Origin: Ferrimicrobium acidiphilum DSM 19497
GTDB lineage: Bacteria; Actinomycetota; Acidimicrobiia; Acidimicrobiales; Acidimicrobiaceae
Length of the DNA stretch: 64,000 bases
Assembly: GCF_000949255.1 (NCBI RefSeq)
Contig: NZ_JXUW01000004.1
Location: 62,001-126,000 of the forward strand
Direction of reading: 5' to 3'
Below, piece after piece: positions 58,172 through 64,000 of this stretch. Made by a program: the position numbers and the translations under genes. The notes under the pieces are model-generated. The model worked only from the letters and a program-made list of their open reading frames with translations, did not search any database and was not told the DNA's origin. The number at the start of each line of letters is the position of its first letter. Position 1 is the first letter of the stretch.

Positions 58172-58217
58172 TATGGTAAAGTTCAATCAAGAGTGCTGAG
58201 ATTGGCGGTATCTGTAG

Positions 58218-59738
58218 CTAGCCCAGCATCCGGGCTGCTAGCGCCGACCTCGCGACCTCACGATCATCAAGGTAGACGACGGCGGGACCGACTCGCAGGC
58301 TCTGTTCGTGGCCCCTCCCCACGATCAACACCGTATCGCCTGCCTCCGCTTGGCTGACCGCAAGTTCAATTGCTCTACGCCGATCGAGCTCAACCACAAT
58401 CTGTGACGTAGCAACGTCAAGAGTCCCAGCAAGCAGCTGAGCAACAATCTCAGCAGGCTCCTCATCTCCCGGGTTGTCAGCTGTCAAGATAGCCAGATCA
58501 CTGGTCGCAGCGGCACGACCCAACTCTGGACGCTTAAGGCGATCGCGCCGTCCGCGTGCCCCAGCCACCAGAATCACCTTCCCCGCCGGAGACTGCAGTC
58601 TCACGGTTTCGATCAGGGATCGTATAGATTCAGGAGTGTGGGCGTAGTCGACAACTACCTGAAAATCTTGACCTAACATGATCGATTCAAAGCGTCCCGC
58701 CACAGCATGGCAATGCTCAATCCCGCCGAATACGTCGTCGCTATCCACCCCGAGGACGAACCCGACCGCCGCCGCAGCTGCTGCGTTGTAGGCATTGTGT
58801 GCACCGAGGATAGGAACCGTCAACTGTGTCACCTCTCCCTGATGGCGAAGGAGAAAGCGAGTACCTTGAGGGACTAGCTCGATATCAGATACGATAAAGT
58901 CATTCTCCGGACCTGGTCCATAGGTCACGTGTTCAACTGCAACCTGACTGGCAAGCCTTTGACCCCATTCGGTATCAGTCCCAATCACCGCCAGGTTGGT
59001 CAGTGTAGGTACGAACAGGCGTGCCTTCGTGTAGTAGTACTGCTCCATAGTGCCGTGGTAATCCAGATGTTCCGGAGATAGGTTCGTAAAGACTGCAACC
59101 TCGAAACGCATCGAATCTATGCGATGTTGGTCGATGCCATGCGAGGAGACCTCCATCACCACCGACTCCGTCCCGTCATGGAGCATGTCCGCCAACAAGC
59201 GATGGAGATCAGGAGCCTCAGGCGTGGTGTATATGCTTGGGCGATTAAGTCCCGCGAACCTCGACTCTATAGTGCCAATCAAACCAACATTACGATTAGT
59301 GCGGCTCAAGACCGACTCGACAAGGTACGAGGTCGTCGTCTTCCCATTGGTCCCGGTAATCCCAATCACCTCAAGCGACTTGGACGGCTCGCCAAAAAAA
59401 TAACTTGCTACCCGGCCAATCGCATGGCGCACGGATGGAACGACTAGCTGTGGGATTTTCACATCCACCGGGTGTGCAACCATCACCGCTCCAGCTCCGG
59501 CCGCAATTGCATCACCAATGAAGGTATGGCCGTCAAAGCGACTCCCTCTCGTCGCACAGAACAGCGACCCAGGTCGCACCTCGCGGGAGTCGAGCGTCAG
59601 ATCCGTCAGCATTACAGACTCGCCAATGAGCTGCGACGACGGGAGTAGTCTCGCGAGTTCTGCTAGCCCAGGCAATGGGGTCGTTTCGCCGAAAAGCCAT
59701 AACTCATGAGATGCTAGGCTAGCAGCCAAAGCCGTCAC
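58218..59738 (-). CDS. murE: UDP-N-acetylmuramyl-tripeptide synthetase MurE with altered amino-acid selector motif
   Basis: 506 residues, GTG start. ATP-binding 'GITGTNGKTTTSYLVES' (K133), 'TTPEAPDLHRLLADM', 'EVSSHGIDQHRI', carbamylated Lys238 in 'YYYTKARLF', 'VDYAHTPESIRSLIETVR' as pattern. The third-residue selector motif reads D421-N-P-G424 instead of DNPR typical of diaminopimelate-adding enzymes or DNPA of lysine-adding enzymes. It stands outside a dcw cluster: divergent from a glycosyltransferase gene and flanked at its end by the IS607 element. A lysA gene in the window shows that DAP is made. Confidence 0.9.
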   Translation of the reverse strand: MTALAASLASHELWLFGETTPLPGLAELARLLPSSQLIGESVMLTDLTLDSREVRPGSLFCATRGSRFDGHTFIGDAIAAGAGAVMVAHPVDVKIPQLVVPSVRHAIGRVASYFFGEPSKSLEVIGITGTNGKTTTSYLVESVLSRTNRNVGLIGTIESRFAGLNRPSIYTTPEAPDLHRLLADMLHDGTESVVMEVSSHGIDQHRIDSMRFEVAVFTNLSPEHLDYHGTMEQYYYTKARLFVPTLTNLAVIGTDTEWGQRLASQVAVEHVTYGPGPENDFIVSDIELVPQGTRFLLRHQGEVTQLTVPILGAHNAYNAAAAAAVGFVLGVDSDDVFGGIEHCHAVAGRFESIMLGQDFQVVVDYAHTPESIRSLIETVRLQSPAGKVILVAGARGRRDRLKRPELGRAAATSDLAILTADNPGDEEPAEIVAQLLAGTLDVATSQIVVELDRRRAIELAVSQAEAGDTVLIVGRGHEQSLRVGPAVVYLDDREVARSALAARMLG

Positions 59739-59755
59739 TAGAATCCTGGAAGCCT

Positions 59756-60637
59756 ATGCAAATCTCAGTTGTCGTCACCTGCTACAATGCCGAAGCAACT
59801 CTCGCCGATGCCTTGGCAAGTATCGTTGCACAAGAGTTACCGCCATACGAGGTTATCATCGTTGACGATGGGTCCGACGACGGTTCTATCGCCATCGCAC
59901 AGAGCACATTGCCAAGTGCCACCATTATACGACAGGCGAACCAGGGCGTATCTGCCGCTCGCAACGCCGGGTTAGCAAGCGTAAGCGGCACCGCGATCGC
60001 CTTCTTGGACGACGACGATATCTGGCATCCTGCCAAACTGCAAAGGCAGGCCCAGATCCTTGAGCGCTATCCCCAACTAGATCTCATCGCAACGAGTTGG
60101 TCGCGCTCCTATCCAACTCCGACTGAGGAACAAGAACTACGCTGGTTGAGCTATCGCGAACTTACGCTGATGAATCAGTTCCAGACGTCCACAGTCCTCA
60201 TCCGAACGGATCTTGTCCACAAGGTCGGTGGGTTTAACCCGGCGCTGGATTCAGTCGAAGACTGGGCCTATTGGATCGCATGTGCCAAACAAGGTAGTCT
60301 TGCTATCCTAGAACAGGATCTAGTTCTATATCGCGACTCCCCAGATGGGGTTTCGAAAGACTTGCGACGATTCTGGAGCAAGTTGATGCACATGCTCAAC
60401 AATACCGAAGCACTCAGCCTTCTTGACCCTACCGATCGCGAAAGGATCACCGCATGGCACACCCAACGTATGGCCATCGCCGCAATACTAGCCAGCGAAC
60501 TGCCCTTACTGCCACCGATCCTGCGTCACATGCTCACCACATCACCAATCGCCCAAGCATACGCCATGCGCACGCTCACCTTGCCGTTTCTCAAACAACG
60601 CCTCCAACGCAGGACTGCGAGACGGCCAGCGACGTAG
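59756..60637 (+). CDS. Family 2 glycosyltransferase
   Basis: 293 residues. GT-A fold: 'MQISVVVTCYNAEATLADALASI', 'EVIIVDDGSDDGS', 'GVSAARNAGLA' and the metal-binding 'IAFLDDDDIWHPAKL'. No membrane helix, so cytoplasmic or membrane-associated. Probably transfers a sugar from a nucleotide donor to a lipid-linked or polysaccharide acceptor; specificity unknown. It starts 17 bp from the divergent murE start, so the two share a promoter region. Confidence 0.9.
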   Translation: MQISVVVTCYNAEATLADALASIVAQELPPYEVIIVDDGSDDGSIAIAQSTLPSATIIRQANQGVSAARNAGLASVSGTAIAFLDDDDIWHPAKLQRQAQILERYPQLDLIATSWSRSYPTPTEEQELRWLSYRELTLMNQFQTSTVLIRTDLVHKVGGFNPALDSVEDWAYWIACAKQGSLAILEQDLVLYRDSPDGVSKDLRRFWSKLMHMLNNTEALSLLDPTDRERITAWHTQRMAIAAILASELPLLPPILRHMLTTSPIAQAYAMRTLTLPFLKQRLQRRTARRPAT

Positions 60638-60669
60638 ACACCTCGATCCAAACTCGAAAGACTCCCGCC

Positions 60670-61320
60670 TCACTCTTCCGGTGTAGATTCGTCGGATGAC
60701 GCCTTCGGTCTCCGCAACGGGGGACCAAAATGTCGATAGAGTCCAACACCGAAGAACAAGATCACTACGACGGCTAGTATCACCTCGCTCGTCGTGCTGG
60801 CATCCTTCAACACAGACGCATAGTTAGCACCCGCAACATACCCAAGCGCGGTATAAAATCCCGCCCAGCAAATTCCACCAAGCGCATTAAAGAATAGGAA
60901 ACGCCGGTAACGCATTCCAGCAATACCTGCAGCTCCCGGAATCAGTACCCTCAGAACCGTGGTAAACCGGCCAACGAATACTCCGAGTCCGCCGCGCCGA
61001 CGTAGAAGATCGATCGCCTTGTCAAGTGACTCGGGCTTTAGGAGCCGTCTGGGAATCTTCCCAATCAACCACGGGCCATACCGGGAACCAACCCAGTATC
61101 CAACGGAGTCACCGATGATTGCCCCGGCGGCAGCGATCCCGCCAACCAGCCAAACCGGAAACCGACCCTCCGCTGCGAGAACACCACCTAACACCACCGC
61201 AGTCTCCCCTGGAAAAATAAACCCAAGGAAGATAGATGCCTCCAATGCAGGAAGCGCAAAAACCAAAACCAGTGCCAGCAACGAAGGAACTGACAATAGC
61301 CGGGAGACCAAAAAGTTCAC
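60670..61320 (-). CDS. DedA family membrane protein
   Basis: 216 residues, GTG start. 'SIFLGFIFPGETAVVLGGVLAAEG' as pattern, 'GDSVGYWVGSRYGPWL' and 'GRFTTVLRVLIPGAAGIAGMRYRRFLFFNALGGICWAG' as pattern define the DedA/VTT domain (membrane-reentrant helix and conserved Arg/Gly). Some members are undecaprenyl-phosphate flippases, others act in pH or drug homeostasis. It diverges from tatA, with 50 bp between the starts. Confidence 0.9.
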   Translation of the reverse strand: MNFLVSRLLSVPSLLALVLVFALPALEASIFLGFIFPGETAVVLGGVLAAEGRFPVWLVGGIAAAGAIIGDSVGYWVGSRYGPWLIGKIPRRLLKPESLDKAIDLLRRRGGLGVFVGRFTTVLRVLIPGAAGIAGMRYRRFLFFNALGGICWAGFYTALGYVAGANYASVLKDASTTSEVILAVVVILFFGVGLYRHFGPPLRRPKASSDESTPEE

Positions 61321-61370
61321 TTTAGTTGCCCTCTCGTGCTAAGTTAATGGACAAGTACCGAAGGAGTACC

Positions 61371-61565
61371 ATGTTACTAGCAGACATTTTCAGCCCAACC
61401 GACCTCATCGTCGTTGTAGTCGTGCTCCTCCTCATCTTCGGAGGCAAACGCCTACCAGGACTCGCTCGTTCCATCGGATCAGCGACATCCGAATTTAAGA
61501 AAGGCGTCGACGAAGGAACTCGTACCGAGTCCGCCAAGCCCGACGAAACCACAAATCCAGAGTAA
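61371..61565 (+). CDS. tatA: Sec-independent protein translocase subunit TatA
   Basis: 64 residues from ATG 61371, preceded by GAAGGAG; an upstream frame to 61326 lacks an RBS. A short N-terminal membrane helix ('PTDLIVVVVVLLLIFGGKRLPGLARSIG' as pattern), with the FGGKRLP hinge followed by an amphipathic helix and a charged tail, is diagnostic of TatA/E. Forms the pore for folded proteins. tatC is not in the window. Confidence 0.92.
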   Translation: MLLADIFSPTDLIVVVVVLLLIFGGKRLPGLARSIGSATSEFKKGVDEGTRTESAKPDETTNPE

Positions 61566-62005
61566 GCTCTCCCTCGTCGCAATCAAGGCAGGACACGAGC
61601 GCCGTGCGTAACGGTGGGGCTAGGCGAAGGCTACATTTGCAGAGTCGTCGGTCCGTATGGACAGCACTAGCGCGCTGAGACCACACAGATTCTAAATGAG
61701 AGTTGGCCGGGTGTCTTCGAGCATGGTGGCCACGCCTTTTAATCGACTGGGGGGCGATCGCGAACAAGGACTGCAGCCTCAGTAGTCGACCGAGAACTGC
61801 CGACCAGCGTCCGCCTGGCGTTGACAACTGCTAAAGATCGACCTCCAAGAAATGGCAGGTAACCGCAGAACGATCATCTCTTAGAAGACATCGATGGAGT
61901 GGAATACACGTGCTCGTCTTGAGGTAGGGTATGTTGGCTCACCCAATAGGTTCAAGGGTGTTAACCTGGTAGAGCCGATACAACATATTGCTCGAGGGAA
62001 ATGCG
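61566..62005. other. 440-bp stretch without a supported gene
   Basis: Frames here have no RBS or recognisable products. No tRNA or clear terminator hairpin was seen. Confidence 0.4.
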
Positions 62006-62263
62006 CTATAGGTTGACCTGTCGAGCCTCGTCAATGTAAGCGACGACGCTCGATTGACGAGCTACCTCTCCTTCGTTTGTGACGATACGTAAAGTACCAG
62101 CCATGGGAGCTAATACTTCAGCGTCGAGCTTGTCTACCTGAACCTCTGCGATCAACTGATTTTGAGTCACAAAGTCGCCTTCGCCGACAAACCAAGTGAC
62201 CACCACTCCTTCTGCATCCGGCTCGGTTCTGGAGAGACTGGGAAAGAGTACCTCTACACTCAA
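62006..62263 (-). CDS. Free-standing lipoyl-domain protein of a 2-oxoacid dehydrogenase operon
   Basis: 85 residues from TTG 62263, whose codon overlaps the TGA of the E1 beta gene (TTGA). A single biotinyl/lipoyl domain: 'EVLFPSLSRTEPDAEGVVVTWFVGEGDFV' as pattern, with the lipoylation Lys45 in 'EVQVDKLDAEV' and 'LAPMAGTLRIV'. No E1/E3-binding domain and no acyltransferase domain follow; the gene ends after the lipoyl fold. So it would carry acyl groups from E1 but needs an E2 core encoded elsewhere, or serves another reaction. Confidence 0.82.
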   Translation of the reverse strand: MSVEVLFPSLSRTEPDAEGVVVTWFVGEGDFVTQNQLIAEVQVDKLDAEVLAPMAGTLRIVTNEGEVARQSSVVAYIDEARQVNL

Positions 62264-63297
62264 GCCATCACGTCCATGATCGCAGCTGCTATGCGCGTGG
62301 GAGTAGGGAGCGTTGCTTGTTCTAGCGAACGAGCGTAGGGTATCGGCGTATCCGGGACACATACACGCCTCATCGCCGATCGCAGTATTCGCGGATCCTT
62401 CTCTGCGACGATGGCGGCGATCTCACCCGAAAGACCAAAGGACTGGTAATCCTCATCGACAACTACGAGTCGGCCCGTCTTTGCCACCGACTCAAGAACC
62501 GTCTCGGTGTCAAGCGGCACCAGGCTACGGAGGTCGATCACTTCGACCTCTATGCCCTCTTTGGCGAGTTCATCGGCGACATCCAGACTGTGATGAACTG
62601 AAAGTGAGAGCGTTACGACAGTCACGTCGGTTCCCGCTCGGGCTATCGCGGCCTTCCCTAGCGGGATAGTGTACGCCTCCTCGGGAACCACACCAAGGGC
62701 ACGCGTGCTCTTGGTCATCCACGGGAGACCCATGATGCCCTTGTGGAACATATATACGACTGGATTATCGTCACGGATTGCCGAGATCATTAACCCTTTA
62801 GCATCAGCCGGCGAACTGGGTACCACCACTTTCATGCCCGGCAGATGAGCGAAGGTACCCCACAGGCACTGGGAGTGCTGAGCACCATCGGAGTACCCAC
62901 CGCCAACCGCGGTAGTAATAACCATGGGCACCGAGACATTTCCGCCAGATTCGTAATGGATCTTCGCCATGTGGTTATAGATCTGGTCCATCGCCACACC
63001 AAAGAAATCAACGAACATCAATTCGACGATGGGGCGCATACCTTCAACTGCTGCACCCGTGCCCAGGCCGATAAAAGCGGTCTCTGAGATTGGAGTGTCG
63101 AGAATCCGATCGGAGCCGAAACGCTCAAGTAGACCGGTCGTCGAACTAAAGATGCCACCGTAGGCACCCACATCCTCTCCAAGCACGATGACAGAAGGAT
63201 CGCGTTCCATCTCTTGCGCGATGCCCTCGACAATGGCCTTAGCGACGGTGAGCTTGCGTGAAGTGGTCTTCTCAGTAGGTACTTCGATTTTTACCAT
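62260..63297 (-). CDS. 2-oxoacid dehydrogenase E1 component, beta subunit
   Basis: 345 residues. Transketolase pyrimidine-binding domain ('VLGEDVGAYGGIFSSTTGLLERFG' as pattern, catalytic Glu), 'DTPISETAFIGLGTGAAVEGMRPIVELMFVDF' as pattern, and a C-terminal domain with 'VEVIDLRSLVPLDTETVLESVAKTGRLVVVDEDY' as pattern. Works with the adjacent alpha subunit in pyruvate, branched-chain 2-oxoacid or acetoin dehydrogenase; the exact substrate is unclear. RBS AAAGGAGA upstream of the ATG. Confidence 0.93.
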   Translation of the reverse strand: MVKIEVPTEKTTSRKLTVAKAIVEGIAQEMERDPSVIVLGEDVGAYGGIFSSTTGLLERFGSDRILDTPISETAFIGLGTGAAVEGMRPIVELMFVDFFGVAMDQIYNHMAKIHYESGGNVSVPMVITTAVGGGYSDGAQHSQCLWGTFAHLPGMKVVVPSSPADAKGLMISAIRDDNPVVYMFHKGIMGLPWMTKSTRALGVVPEEAYTIPLGKAAIARAGTDVTVVTLSLSVHHSLDVADELAKEGIEVEVIDLRSLVPLDTETVLESVAKTGRLVVVDEDYQSFGLSGEIAAIVAEKDPRILRSAMRRVCVPDTPIPYARSLEQATLPTPTRIAAAIMDVMA

Positions 63298-63309
63298 TGT
63301 GTGTCTCCT

Positions 63310-63999
63310 TTAGGAAAATACATAACGAGAGGCTGATGATGGGTCAGGTATTGGGCTCGACTTGGCAAAAGCTACAGCCGCTTCGACGCGAGCCTCGGCG
63401 TCAGCTGCAATGTCTTTGACAACTTCGTCATCTAGAACTCCCGACGCACGAAGTCGCGACTCGTATTCTGGTATCGGATCTCGATCAGCTACGGTAGCGA
63501 GATCGGAGCGATAGCCCTGCGCATCGCCTTCGAAATGGCCCCAGAGTCGGAGGGTATGGACCTCAAGAAGGGTAGGACCCTCGCCCGAACGAGCTCGAGC
63601 GACTGCCCGCCCAGCAGCTGCAAAAACGTCTTCGACTGCGTTATCCTCGATACGCTCCCCCGGCATCCCGTAGGCTCTGGCCCTCTCAGCGTTCGACACC
63701 ACAGAGGTGGAGACAGAACGAGGAACCGAAATCGCCCAGTCGTTGTCCTCGACCACAAAAACTACGGGAAGCTTCCAAAGTGCCGCCAGATTGAGGGACT
63801 CATGAAACGCACCCTGGTTTGCTGCGCCCTCTCCGGTCACGGCAACGGCGACTGCGTTGGACCCACTCCTCTTGAAGGCGAAAGCCTGCCCGAGCGCAGG
63901 GGGGTAGCCTTCGGCGATTATTCCAGAACATGAGAAGTGGATTGACGGATCGAAGAGGTGCATGTGTCCACCGCGCCCGTGACCCAACCCATCCTCTCG
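63310..63999 (-). CDS. 2-oxoacid (or acetoin) dehydrogenase E1 component, alpha subunit (5' end outside window)
   Basis: The frame is open to the window end, so the N-terminal part is missing. Visible: 'REDGLGHGRGGHMHLFD', the ThDP-binding motif 'TGEGAANQGAFHESLNLAALWKLPVVFVVEDNDWAIS' as pattern and 'TLRLWGHFEGDAQGYR'. The HG-GRGGHMH segment resembles acetoin and branched-chain dehydrogenase alpha subunits. It precedes the E1 beta gene by 12 bp in one operon. Confidence 0.92.
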   Translation of the reverse strand, partial: REDGLGHGRGGHMHLFDPSIHFSCSGIIAEGYPPALGQAFAFKRSGSNAVAVAVTGEGAANQGAFHESLNLAALWKLPVVFVVEDNDWAISVPRSVSTSVVSNAERARAYGMPGERIEDNAVEDVFAAAGRAVARARSGEGPTLLEVHTLRLWGHFEGDAQGYRSDLATVADRDPIPEYESRLRASGVLDDEVVKDIAADAEARVEAAVAFAKSSPIPDPSSASRYVFS

Positions 64000-64000
64000 C

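Larger units (their letters stand above)
55760..58200 (-). mobile_element. IS607-family element (boundaries approximate)
   Basis: Contains an intact tnpB and a broken serine recombinase (tnpA) in the usual IS607 order tnpA-tnpB, minus strand. It lies between the Drr permease stop (55748) and the murE stop (58218). IS607 elements have no terminal inverted repeats or target duplications, so ends are set only by the neighbouring genes. Confidence 0.85.

Overview
This 64 kb window looks like chromosome of a moderately GC-rich actinobacterium, most likely an acidophilic Acidimicrobiia relative. The taxonomic call is an inference: it rests on actinobacterial gene order, an anti-sigma factor of the RskA type, a MurA with Asp in place of the catalytic Cys, and probable ethylmalonyl-CoA-pathway enzymes. 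The backbone from 53.6 kb down to 31.1 kb on the minus strand reproduces the order known from Mycobacterium and other Actinobacteria: argS-lysA-hom-thrC-rho-rpmE-(unknown)-prfA-prmC-tsaC-glyA-wecA/tagO-(atpZ-like)-atpI-atpBEFHAGDC. It is followed by a 2H-phosphoesterase gene. The homoserine kinase gene expected between thrC and rho is absent.

Region by region. 0-1.2 kb: NfeD fragment coupled to an SPFH/slipin protein. 1.4-7.5 kb: a two-gene AddAB/AdnAB-like DNA-end-processing module plus an unknown third gene. 7.5-8.9 kb: ECF sigma factor and its RskA-type anti-sigma factor. 8.9-17.2 kb: carbon metabolism (methylsuccinyl-CoA dehydrogenase, a membrane protein, malyl-CoA lyase family enzyme, trehalose synthase, crotonase, MeaB GTPase) run together with murA. 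17.9-19.1 kb: dienelactone hydrolase and a PPOX-fold protein. 19.2-23.1 kb: a degenerate accessory island with an IS630 pseudogene, a RelE-like/AbrB-like toxin-antitoxin pair bracketed by 22-bp direct repeats, a dead mycothiol-dependent isomerase gene, and fused scraps of IS256 and IS630 elements. 23.1-31 kb: unknown proteins, fumarase, quinone oxidoreductase, a LysM membrane protein with an SOS/LexA-type operator, a TetR regulator, an isobutyryl-CoA-mutase-like large subunit and GlpX. 53.6-58.2 kb: tRNA-Arg(CCG), a Drr-type ABC exporter and an IS607-family element with intact TnpB but a multiply frameshifted serine recombinase. 58.2-64 kb: murE, a glycosyltransferase, DedA, TatA, and a 2-oxoacid dehydrogenase E1 beta/alpha with a free-standing lipoyl-domain protein.

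The most interesting items are the LexA-box/LysM cell-division-inhibitor candidate, the IS607 element whose TnpB outlives its recombinase, the direct-repeat-bracketed toxin-antitoxin module, and the helicase subunit that keeps an Fe-S cysteine set but lacks visible nuclease residues. I saw no CRISPR array and no clearly new defence system. Several genes have a -10-like TANNNT box 6-7 nt before the start codon, suggesting leaderless transcripts. Several minus-strand genes start 0-1 nt after the preceding stop codon, suggesting translational coupling.
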